Origin: Crotophaga sulcirostris
Taxonomy: Eukaryota; Chordata; Aves; Cuculiformes; Crotophagidae
Reading direction: 5' to 3'
NCBI GenBank assembly: GCA_013397455.1
Contig: VYZB01000124.1
Location: 895,751 to 959,750, forward strand
DNA length: 64,000 nucleotides
Made by a program: the position numbers and the translations under genes. The number at the start of each line of letters is the position of its first letter. Position 1 is the stretch's first letter. The notes beneath the pieces are model-generated. The model ran no database searches. It had not been told where the DNA came from and worked only from the letters and a program-made list of their open reading frames with translations. This document shows, in pieces, positions 1 to 9,377 of this stretch.

Positions 1-1714
1 CTGGAGATGCTGAGTGTGATTTTCTGCAGGTCTACAGATTTGACCTTGGAGAGCTGCAGGAGTTCAAGCTCTCTGGTCTATAGTACTGTTCATCTTAGTG
101 AAGTTATAGAACTTTGCTGGGGGATGGAATGTAAAGGGATTTTTACATTGAGGCTTCAAGGCATTTGTAAAGTCCCATGGTTCTCTCCAGGGCCCTGACT
201 GCAGTCTCCAATGCCTGGTCCTCACCACACAGCACCTTCCTGAGGAGCGCTGTGCTCATTGGTTTTGTCTGTCTGCTGTTTCTCGTACAAATGTAGATCA
301 AAATTACCTTGGAGAAATCAAATCCGGCTCTGACATTTGCACTGTGGAATTCCCTTTGTATCATCTCACGGTGCTATCTACACCCATTTTGGAGTGGAGA
401 TGGGGAAGAGGCATGAGATGTATTGCCCCTCACATTAATGAGTGTGTTAGAAATGCAGGAAGACAAAAGGATGGGTAAGACAAAAGTGGGTGGGTGGATG
501 GATGGGTATGTCATCTTCCAAGGTCTCTGTCACTCAGGAAAAGATTAGCTAAGTATTCTTAGTCTGCATGATACCTACTGACATTTAGAAGAGAGGTGAA
601 TGGCATCTTGTTGGATGGCCAGAATAATATAGAACACTATTTCCCCTGAAGAAATAGCTCACATACCTTATATAATGAATGAGCTCATTTTGCCTGTGTT
701 TGCCAGAAACAATAAAAGCTAGAAAACGTCCCAGTAATTAAAATAAAGTGTTACCCAGATTTATGGTGAGAAATGTGAAATGTCAGGCAATTGAGTGCAG
801 CTCCCCACTCACAAATAAGCTTCACGTTCATTAGAACAGGTTGCATTCATTACTAAGAACAGTGTGGGTCCAGTGCTAGCCCCAGAAGGCAATGAATGGT
901 TTCTCCTGCTTAGGGAGAGAAAGCAGAGGGGAGGGAAAGGTGCCAGCTGGCGCGTGAACTGATGGATCGTGCGTCCTGGTGGTGATGCTGCAGCATGCAC
1001 GGTACAGACATGATCATTGCTTCAGGATGGGCTTTGGATGACATGATGGATAGGGGGAGGAAGGGAGAGGCAGTACCATTCTCAGGCCTGCCACATGCAG
1101 AAAAGAGCTCTAGTAGAAGTTTTTGAAAGGGTGGAGATGAAAAAGGGGAATCTAAGCAAGGCCAGCCTGTCCTGCAGTCCTTCCTCTCAAAATCACTGCC
1201 GGAACCTCCTTCTGCTGTGACACCGGAGTTGTGAGATTGAGAACCTGCTGCCTTCACGTCTCTTGTGGCTTGCTTTTACCCTCCTCTTTTTTGACATAGC
1301 TAATTAAAAACTGAAGAAACTTGAAACATAAAAACTAGTCTGACAATTCCAGCTGTCCAGAACCTAAGTGTCTTTTCCTGAAAAGAGAATGGGGCGACGT
1401 TAAGTCACAGACACTTCAGTGAATCCCAGTCTTGTGAAGGACTTTCATCACCTGATTCTACCAAACTGAAGTGTCTGCAGTGTCCCGTTCAAAACCAGCC
1501 TGTCTCCCCTACAGGAGTATCAAAGAGGTCTTGCAGACAAACCAACCAACCAACCAAACTTTCTGCCTTTTAGTGTTGGATTCTCTTTTCACATAAACTT
1601 CCTTTGGGAATAGTTCTAGGAATATCAGCGGAGTTTTGTTAGAAAGAAATGGTGATTAAGTAAAAGAGTTGATTTTTAACTTGGTAAAAGTTTGGATTCT
1701 GATCAAGACCTGCA

Positions 1715-1790
1715 GGGTGGCTATAGGCCAGTTGTGTATCCTCCCTGTTCCTCAGCTCCACATCTGTAAACTGACGGTATGAATTCTTTT
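1715..1790 (+). repeat. MIR-type SINE remnant (sense)
   Basis: The stretch reads like the central to 3' part of a MIR element. A segment resembling 'ccagttgtgt...cctc' is followed by 'ctcagctcc' and 'catctgtaaactga', the usual MIR order (control-like core, then 'cctcatctgtaaaatg'). It is much diverged, and its boundaries are estimates. Confidence 0.5.
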
Positions 1791-4589
1791 TCATTACATG
1801 CTTGTAAGAAAAATCTCATTATGGTAATGAGGTGTGCACACGCTTTAATCCAGATTCATTCAGAAAGCCCATCAATAAAATAAATATGAGATCAACCCAT
1901 AAGAATTTTTGACAGAGGAGTAGAAATTCCAGATTTTGAGGACAGCACGTTCTGAATTACTGAAGTGATGATGCAAGCACTTATCTCCATAGGGTGCCTA
2001 GTGCTCTGTGTTATAGATAGGAGACACAGGCCTTTAAAATAAATTGCAGGTTCATGTGTCAGAGCAGCACAGAGAGGATCACTTTACAACAGAATAGATA
2101 TCATAAATTTCAAGCAGGCTATGGGGCTCACTCCCCACCAAGATTTTGGATCTGAAACTGCTATAAAGCATGTGCCAAAGAACATGAGAGGAGAGACGAG
2201 CATCAGAAGCCTTAGCGATAATCCAGCTAGCAGATAATAAGGGCTTACAGAGTCATTACAGCAAAGATGTGCTTAAGCATATCAATATTATTTGCAAAGT
2301 ATGGATACCATGAGGAGGAGAAATTATCTCAAAGATGGAAAAGATTACAAAAAAAGATATGTGAATTCCCTGAAGCCTGTAAGAGGGTATTGAGGAAGGG
2401 AGTGTTTGGCCTTAAAGCTGCAGATGGGTTTCAGGTGAAATGGAAATGAGGCAGAATTAATCGTGTAGTTGTGCAAGCTGACACATGCTTGTTGTAGAGC
2501 CCAGCTCTGTTGCCCTTTTACTCACCACAGCAGCTGCAGCAGATCAAATCAGTGTTCTTACAGCTTCTCTTCATGATAGAGCATGTGGGAGGGCAAGGGA
2601 GGGGAGTTCACCCACTTTGTTTTGGTGAAGCTCAAAGCTGAGGTTTTGCTAATCAGTAACTCCTGGTGTGCAAGGCTGGCACACTCGTTTCCTTTGATAC
2701 CAGTTGCTTTGGGATACACTAGACTGCTGTAAGCCCTGAGCTAGGGGAGATACTTTGCTTAAGTCTTAGGTTTAACTTTGTCTTAAATGCATTGACTTTT
2801 CTTGCCTAGAATGGTGACGGTGACTATTAGGTAACAGCCTGTCGAAGGACCATGCTGAGGGGGAACAGCAGCAGTTCAGTTGCTCTTTTTACAGGGACAA
2901 ATCTTGGGCTTATGCTTTCCTCAGCTGGATGTGCATCAGTTTATTCTTTGGTCTTGAGTTTCTCTCGAACTGTAGAAGACTGTATGTGACACAATCACAC
3001 TGGCTCTACCTACCTAGGAAATGGTAGGACTTGATAGGTGGTAACCACTGAAGACCCAACGGCCTCACTGAGCTCTTTGACCCGAAAGGTGTGTGAAGAG
3101 TTGATTTTTCCATTAATCAAAAAAAGAGAACATTTTTGTTGACGTGAGTCCATTGCTGACATTCTCAGGCAGTGACTTTTTTTGGTTTGGTTCATCTTAA
3201 ATACGACTGATTCATTGAACCTTTGTTTTTCTGGTGACTTTTTTAGATGTTTTAAAATTCACTTAGTACATTTCTAAGAAAAAAATGTACAAAAAAATCA
3301 TGGTCTATTTAAATGTTTTAAAATTTCTTTTAGCCAAAAAGACAAGAAGTTGGTACATATTTGTGAAATAATCTTCAGCAAGCAGACTCTTTGTGTTTAT
3401 GAAAAATTGAAATATTTGATTGAAAAAGAGTGCCTGACTTGCAGAGATGCCTTTTCCAACAGAGAGTTTGAAACCTCATTCTGCAGGTTCTGGATAGGTT
3501 GGCATTCCCTGGTTTCACTGTAAGGGAAGTGATCAATGAAAATGATGACATTTAGCAGATGCTCTCTAAAGGAAAGGAAATATCCTGGTCATGGAGAAAT
3601 TGTTTTACTTCAGTACCGGAACATCACAATTAGAAATGAATATAATGAATAAGTATGACACAAACAGAGATATTAAAGGTTCACTGCCATGAAGAATGCA
3701 CTGTCTAACATGAGCTGCAGTAGGAATTTTGATGTGTCACATTTGCACCCACACTTTTATTTTTCACTTCCTTTCCTTCTTCACAACAGGCCCTTCTCAA
3801 ACCTTTGTCAAGGAGCTGCAATATGCAGCACAGTCCTTGATAATCCCCAGTTCTTCCTGACTAAGCAGGCCAGAGGGGGACTGGGGTGACACCATTTAGA
3901 ATATAGTTTTCTTATGTCTATATAAAAATATGCATAAACACGACACCCTGCACTGCAGAACGTGTAAAAGGTGGGGCAGGATACTTGCGAGAGGCACCGA
4001 GTTCTGCAAATGAAGGCGATGGGGAGGGAAACAACTTGCCTGTTAAAAATGGAAAACGGAGTCTGCTTTTTGTTCTGGGCCTTTGGAATCTGTGGGTGGA
4101 TTGGAACTGGCAGGCAGGGAGCAAACACCCACCCACCACAGGGCTGTGTGGTTCAGAAGTTTACAAGAGTGTTTGTGTTCCAGGAGCTGTTGGCCTTGAA
4201 GCCAATGGAGAGGGGGAGGAGAAGAGGGAGAGAGTGAGAAAAACAGTGTGGTGTTAGGGCCCTTCCTCGGAAATATTTTTCCCCTTCTCCAGCTAGAGGG
4301 CTTCGGAACTGGAGCAAGACAAACAGTTACTGGGGGAAAGATTAATATGATTTTAAGATGCGCAGTGCTCATGGTCTGTTGTCAGGGGAGGCAGAGACTT
4401 CAGAAGCCACGGCCACCTTAATCTCAAATGACAGCTCTCATCGCTCCCCCTTCTCCTGCCCTGCTGCAGTTTAATTCTGTGTATAAAGAAACAGAAGTTC
4501 TACTGTATTGTTACTGCAGGAGTTGAAAATCGGTTTCTGTCTCATCATGAATTTAGGTTCAGAAGCTGCCATGCTAATAGGTCACCATC

Positions 4590-4722
4590 TGGATATTGCA
4601 GATACAGCAACTGAGGCACAGAGAGACCAAACAACTTGCCCAAGGCAACAGGAAGTCTGTGGGAGATCTGGGAATAGACCCCAGATGTCCTGAGTTTTCT
4701 GTCTTAACCACAAGACCATCCT
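4590..4722 (-). repeat. MIR-type SINE remnant (antisense)
   Basis: This shows the classic antisense MIR order: 'actgaggcacagagag', then 'caacttgcccaagg', then 'ctgggaatagacccc', then 'cttaaccacaagacc'. It is the clearest ancient SINE in the window. A short open frame over it (4,508-4,693) is therefore repeat-derived and not a gene. Boundaries are approximate. Confidence 0.75.
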
Positions 4723-6166
4723 TCCTGTCTTTTTGGTAGTCCCCTCTGCTTCAGGAATTCTGTTTATGAATTCCACCCATAAACAAGCCGTTGCAGGATC
4801 CAGTGATTTACTTGCGTAAAAGACTCATTTGGGAGGGAAAAATGGCACCTCTCTTAAACGAACCGTGACTGCTGTCCTTTGCAGAGGGTAAGGGAGAGGG
4901 AGGGCAAAAAACAGCTTCCAGAGCTGAGAAGCTTTTCCATTACTATCCAAACTTCTGCAGGCATTAATGTTGTTCTTCAAAAGGATCAGGAAGTTCATAC
5001 ATGATGCTTGCGTGTATCTGGCCATTTATATTTTAGTGAGTGAAAATAAAATCACGACTGAAATGGAGCTAAATCCATCCAGGGCATTCCCTGCTGCTCT
5101 TCACCATTGAACCTGAGTTGTTGTGCAGGCAGGGCGATTGCCGTGTCCCTAATGGACCTCCCTGAGTGCCTGGTGCTTCTCTCATCCCACAGTTGGAACT
5201 TTTCTGAGATGAGGCTGAAGGGTGAGGAGGCTTTTCTTTGTAATAAAGCACACCCTTTGGTTTAGAAATGATGGAATGGATGGAATGTCATGGATGTTTC
5301 ATCAAAAGGTGTCATGCATAGTTTCTGAAGAATATTATTGAAAATTATTCTTAACTAAAACATTTTAGATACCCTCATTACTTGGTGAAGAATATTCCTA
5401 GCCCTGCTGTCTCTTACGGCAGTAACCTCTTTGGCATCAGGAATCAACAAGGCCTGGATGGCCTAGGTCATTCAATCTGGTCTTTAGACCTTGGCATTGT
5501 TTTCCCAAAATTCCACTTGTGGATCAGTAAATCTATGTGTGATGCATGGTATAAACAAAAACTTGGAGGGGCCTTCTTGCCACCAGTGGCTTCCTATAGT
5601 AAAGCACTTTGGTAAAGACACTTTCGGGGTGTCCTCTTGGCACATGAAGACACAACTGATGACTTGGAGCAAGGTATTCGGTTCTTGCCTTCTCAGAACT
5701 CCCCTTGAACACTTTAAGGCTCGATGTTGAAGTTGGATATGTGAGTGGGTTGGTTCCCTCTGCAGAAATGCTGATTTAGCTGCAAGGCCAAAGCTCTTCT
5801 GCAGCTCTGCGACACCTCTCTGCTTTGCTGGGAGTGGGGTTTCAGAGTATACAAACAAATATCAGAGCATGTTCCCTGCCCCATCACAGTGATTCGGAGT
5901 CAATGACAGCCTTCCTGTTTTCAGTGTGCTCTTTTGAGCAGTGTTTGGATATTTGTCTGTTTGTTCCTCTTCTTCTGCCCTGATCAGCCTGTGTTTTCTG
6001 CTTTTGTGCTGCACTACCAAGCTCCCAGGAGAATTTATCCGAACGCTCTGTGTCGGTTCGCCCAGCACAGTGAGGGTCTGTCCTGTGACAGGGCTGGGAG
6101 GCCCTGCTGCACAGCAAATGCTTCAGCAGTGGAACCGGAGTGAAACCGCTTTCCAGCCTCTTTGGG

Positions 6167-6230
6167 AATCGCAGAATCATTTCATGGAGTCAGTGAGGTC
6201 GGAAGAGACCTTTAAGGTCATCGAATCCGA
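6167..6230 (-). mobile_element. CR1 LINE 3'-end fragment
   Basis: The sequence starts with a diverged form of the CR1 terminal octamer repeats (read here as 'aatcgcagaatcat'). It continues with the conserved 'ggaagagacctttaaggtcatcgaatcc' theme of the CR1 3' region, in antisense. Only the last 60 or so bases of the element remain. It supports an avian or other sauropsid origin and lies just upstream of the SKI CpG island. Confidence 0.75.
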
Positions 6231-6399
6231 GAGGTATAAACAAATAACAAATGCAGGCTTTTAAGCCCGTTTGTGCCATTTATCCTTAGCGCTGCGTGAG
6301 ATGCTATTTAGAATCCTGCTTGTGGCAGAAGGGGAGAAGCCAGTGTCTCCCCTTTGCAGTCAGACGGAGCGCACCTCCTCCCCGCCCTGCGCGCCGCGC

Positions 6400-6413
6400 C
6401 CGGCAGGGGGCGC
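6400..6413 (+). promoter_or_regulatory. CTCF-like binding motif
   Basis: The 14 bases CCGGCAGGGGGCGC fit the central CTCF consensus (CC-R-S-Y-AG-R-K-GGC-R-S) at every position I can compare. The motif lies at the upstream edge of the SKI CpG island and its last base directly abuts the N gap, so part of its flank is missing. Occupancy cannot be judged from sequence. GC-rich context raises the chance of a coincidental match. Confidence 0.45.
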
Positions 6414-6565
6414 NNNNNNNNNNNNNNNNNNNNNNNNNNNNNNNNNNNNNNNNNNNNNNNNNNNNNNNNNNNNNNNNNNNNNNNNNNNNNNNNNNNNNNN
6501 NNNNNNNNNNNNNNNNNNNNNNNNNNNNNNNNNNNNNNNNNNNNNNNNNNNNNNNNNNNNNNNNN
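6414..6565. other. Assembly gap (152 Ns)
   Basis: A run of N falls inside the GC-rich promoter island, a usual place for sequencing dropout. The true length may differ from 152. Open frames that run through it are artefacts of unknown bases. Confidence 0.99.
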
Positions 6566-7037
6566 TCTCGCCTGCCCCCTGCCCGCCGGTGCCTCACACT
6601 CCTTCCGCGCGTTACTGCGGCTGCCGAGCGCGGGGGTGCGCGCAGCCTGCGCGCCGCCGTAGGGTGCGCTGTGTTGGGGCACGGAGCGCCTCTGCGCGCC
6701 CGCGGCTTCTGCTCAAAGTTGGACTGCGGCGCTGTAAGCAGGTTTTTTTCCACGCACGGGTGTTTTTTTCTTTGCGTGCGTGCGAGGCAGCCGCGTCCCC
6801 GCCCGTTCCCGTCCCGGCGCCGTCCCGAGAGCGAGCGGCGATAGGAAAAAGCCGCCTCCCGCCCGCCCCTCCTCGGCGGCGCGGCGCTCCGTGAACCCAG
6901 CAGTCGACGGTCCCTCCCTGCCGGGCCGCGCTGCCGGCGGGGCCGCGCGCCTGCCCGCGCCGAGCGAGGGGGGAGGCGGGCGCTGTTCCTGGAAGAGCCC
7001 GGCCTGGGGAGTTGGTCACATTCTTGGCTGGGATTCA

Positions 7038-7220
7038 ATGACTGAGGCAGACACCAACAAACAGAGGGGGGGAGGAGGAGGAGGAGTGAGGGAGGCTGAG
7101 CCAGCCCGCATTAGCTCAGCTCTCAGGCACTCTCAGTCTCTGCTGGAAAGAGGAGCGGGGAGGATGTGCGCTCTGTTACCGCGGCTCCCCACGGCACGCC
7201 GAGAGCCCCGACAGAAATAA
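7038..7220 (+). other. Upstream ORF 1 in SKI leader
   Basis: This ATG-initiated frame of 60 codons runs through a glycine-rich stretch encoded by the GGA tract and ends with a stop at 7,218-7,220. A second in-frame ATG at 7,164 gives an 18-codon version. It resembles no known protein. If transcribed, it could reduce initiation at the SKI start. Confidence 0.3.
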
Positions 7221-7452
7221 GGGAAGAACGGCGAACCGAGGGACGAGGAGGCCTCCCAGATCGCGCTGAGGGACCGCGAGGGGGAAGGGAGCCCGCTTAT
7301 CGCCCGTGCGGAGCCCCCGCGCCGCTTTGGAAGTGCCGGAGATTTGGGCCTTTCCCTTTTCTTCTGCGTCGTTCCCTTCCACAGACCGAGCTTTCTTCCT
7401 CCTCCTCCTCCTGCTTTTTCCTTCCCACCCCCGCGCCTGCCTTTCGGTGGAT

Positions 7453-7506
7453 ATGGACAGAAGGGCGATTACCGCAGAGAAGCAGCAGCCGCCAGAGCGT
7501 ATTTGA
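7453..7506 (+). other. Upstream ORF 2 in SKI leader
   Basis: A 17-codon ATG frame that starts MDRRAIT and stops at 7,504-7,506. It ends about 460 bases before the SKI start, far enough for re-initiation. Coding is not claimed. Confidence 0.3.
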
Positions 7507-7647
7507 GCCCCGGGTGCTGGGAGCGTGGCACAGACTTTTTGTATTTCCGTGGGTGGCGAGTGAGTGTGTGTGTGTGAGGGAGCGTGGTGGAGGTGTGGGA
7601 GGCGGGATCGGTTTGCCTGGGGGCTGGCTGAGGGGGTGAGTGCTCGG

Positions 7648-7713
7648 ATGAAGACCTCTTTTTGCCGTGACTCGGTGCTCCATCGGGGCAGCTTGGAGAC
7701 TTGGAGGCTTTGA
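7648..7713 (+). other. Upstream ORF 3 in SKI leader
   Basis: A 21-codon ATG frame that starts MKTSFC and closes at 7,711-7,713. It is the upstream ORF nearest to the SKI start (about 250 bases before it). A GTGAGT donor-like string just upstream (about 7,636) leaves open that this part of the leader is removed by splicing. Confidence 0.3.
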
Positions 7714-7965
7714 AATTGGACCGAACCAAGAGAAAAGAAAGGAGAGAGACACGCATACAAAAGGATTTTATTTCCTATTCGTTAGTGGATTGTTAAACTC
7801 GAGTGGGAAGGAGAAAAAAAAAAAAACAAACAACCAAGGGTGGGTTGTTCTATTTTGTTCGTAATTTTTTTTTTCTTAAAACCAAAAATCCCTGAAGTGG
7901 ATTTGTACCAGGGTGGAAGATAACTGGGGATTTTTGCTATTTGTTTTGGGAATAGAAACTAAAAA

Positions 7966-8877
7966 ATGGAGACTGTAAGTAGAAGCAGCTTCCAGCCTCA
8001 TCCAGGACTGCAGAAGACCTTGGAACAGTTTCATCTGAGCTCTATGAGCTCTCTGGGTGGCCCTGCTGCTTTCTCAGCACGATGGGCACAGGAGATGTAC
8101 AAGAAAGACAATGGCAAAGACCCTGCAGAACCTGTACTGCATCTGCCCCCCATCCAGCCGCCTCCGGTGATGCCTGGTCCCTTCTTCATGCCCTCGGACA
8201 GATCCACGGAGAGGTGCGAGACCATCCTGGAAGGGGAAACCATCTCCTGCTTCGTGGTGGGTGGAGAGAAGCGGCTTTGCTTGCCCCAGATCCTGAACTC
8301 GGTGCTCAGGGACTTCTCCCTGCAGCAGATTAATTCGGTGTGTGATGAGCTACATATTTACTGCTCCAGATGCACTGCTGACCAGCTGGAAATCCTCAAA
8401 GTCATGGGCATCCTGCCCTTCTCTGCTCCTTCCTGCGGGCTCATCACTAAAACTGATGCTGAGAGGCTTTGTAACGCCTTGCTTTATGGTGGCACCTACC
8501 CTCCCCACTGCAAGAAGGAATTCTCTAGCACGATTGAGCTGGAGCTTACAGAGAAGAGCTTCAAGGTGTATCATGAGTGCTTTGGGAAGTGTAAGGGACT
8601 CCTGGTGCCAGAGCTTTACAGTAACCCCAGCGCAGCCTGCATCCAGTGCTTGGACTGCAGGCTTATGTACCCACCTCACAAATTTGTGGTCCACTCTCAC
8701 AAATCCCTGGAAAACAGGACTTGCCACTGGGGCTTTGACTCTGCAAACTGGAGATCCTATATCCTCCTCAGCCAGGATTACACTGGGAAAGAGGAGAAAG
8801 CTAGGCTGGGCCAGCTCTTAGATGAAATGAAAGAAAAATTTGACTATAACAACAAATACAAGAGGAAAGCTCCCAGG
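7966..8877 (+). CDS. SKI: SKI proto-oncogene, coding exon 1 (N-terminal 304 codons)
   Basis: SKI is a nuclear co-repressor that binds SMAD2/3 and SMAD4 and recruits NCoR/HDAC complexes to silence TGF-beta/BMP targets. It is the cellular counterpart of the avian retroviral oncogene v-ski. Seen here: an N-terminal segment (about residues 9-36, from FQPHPGLQ to SSLGGP) matching the SMAD2/3-binding region; a proline-rich linker (about 53-75); a Dachshund-homology domain (about 78-178, with [11 protein letters not shown] at 158-168); and a SAND-like SMAD4-binding domain (about 190-285) rich in Cys/His (Cys205, Cys209, Cys225, Cys228, Cys231, His238, Cys253, His254). The start is firm: an in-frame TAA lies at 7,960-7,962 and the ATG has A at -3 and G at +4. 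Codon 304 meets a donor at 8,878 in phase 0. The remaining exons, including the C-terminal coiled coil, lie outside the window. The linker is shorter than in mammals. Confidence 0.97.
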
Positions 8878-8883
8878 GTAAGT
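8878..8883 (+). other. Splice donor of SKI exon 1
   Basis: AGG|GTAAGT is an almost ideal donor. It falls after codon 304 (phase 0), where conservation with SKI proteins ends and an unrelated basic tail begins. Mammalian SKI exon 1 also ends at a corresponding place after the KYKR..PR segment (family knowledge). If the donor is not used, the frame reads on for 26 more codons to a TGA at 8,956-8,958. Confidence 0.93.
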
Positions 8884-9371
8884 GATGCCTTCAATTTTAA
8901 ACCGGGTCGGAGGAGAAGGGGAAAAGGAATTTTCCGTAATTTCGGTAGCATCCGTTGATATTCCCAATTTGTTACCAGCTGCTTTTCCTTTGAGTCGTTT
9001 AGAAATCTAATCGCGTTCTTAATTCTCACCACGTGTGTGTTAATGTAGAGAAGCGGTGTTCGAGGTGGCACGTTTTTTTCCTCCGGTTGTTCTGAGCACG
9101 GTACTTGGAGTTTGTTTAAATTATTCGTGTGCGTTTGCATATCTCGCTGTTCGTGGAACCTGGTCTTTGAAAACCATCACGCTACCTCTGACTTCAGCAG
9201 GAAGCGAGTGATTTCGGGTCTTCAGTTGGGGGTCAAGACAAGAAGCAGCGAGAAAAAAAACCCCAAACGACCAGTTCCTGGTGGCTCCAGGCGCAAATCT
9301 GTACAGTTTTGGGCTCAGCTGCGTGCGCCAGGGATGGAGGTGGGGGCTGAGTTGTCTGAACGCTTGTATGG

Positions 9372-9377
9372 AATAAA
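9372..9377 (+). terminator. Possible intronic poly(A) signal
   Basis: A canonical AATAAA lies about 415 bases past the stop of the intron-retained frame. It is followed within 10 bases by an A-rich run and then GT-containing sequence. It could end a short SKI transcript, but such hexamers also occur by chance in introns. Confidence 0.2.

Larger units (their letters stand above)
1..6166. other. Upstream flank of SKI, no supportable gene
   Basis: All open frames here are short (about 125 codons or fewer), lack recognisable domains and overlap one another on both strands, so I call no gene. The stretch holds two MIR-type SINE remnants (near 1,715 and 4,590), small tandem repeats of GGAT type (487-507), AACC type (1,539-1,558) and a diverged GGAAT-like patch (5,269-5,298). 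AATAAA-type hexamers near 709 and 741 have no linked coding sequence. Enhancers may exist here but none can be shown from sequence alone. Confidence 0.6.
6355..7660 (+). promoter_or_regulatory. SKI promoter CpG island
   Basis: Base composition changes abruptly to G+C-rich, CpG-dense sequence from about 6,355, and fades before the SKI start codon. GC-box cores are visible, for example CCCCGCCC at 6,797-6,804 and several CCCGCCC-type runs between 6,860 and 6,880. No convincing TATA box is placed, so dispersed CpG-island initiation is expected. The island contains the assembly gap. The transcription start cannot be located from sequence. The role as SKI promoter is inferred from position directly upstream of coding exon 1. 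Confidence 0.75.
7038..7965 (+). other. Presumed SKI 5' leader with upstream AUGs
   Basis: If transcription starts upstream of 7,038, the leader carries three upstream ORFs, all closing before the main start: 7,038-7,220 (60 codons plus stop, with an in-frame second AUG at 7,164), 7,453-7,506 (17 codons) and 7,648-7,713 (21 codons). It also has a purine (GGA)n tract at 7,066-7,092, a poly-A tract near 7,810-7,825 and a poly-T tract near 7,865. No coding homology is recognised in these upstream ORFs. The true 5' end and any leader splicing are unknown. Confidence 0.5.

Noticed and set aside
709..746. AATAAA-type hexamers as the 3' end of an upstream gene
   Set aside because: No coding sequence or conserved 3' UTR pattern leads into them; such hexamers are common in AT-rich DNA.
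6271..7038. Long open frames on both strands across the promoter island
   Set aside because: They run through 152 unknown bases or through CpG-rich sequence with few stops; no domain is seen.
8342..8821. 159-codon open frame in another reading frame of SKI exon 1
   Set aside because: It lies wholly inside the conserved SKI coding frame and its translation resembles nothing known. It is a shadow of a GC-rich exon.
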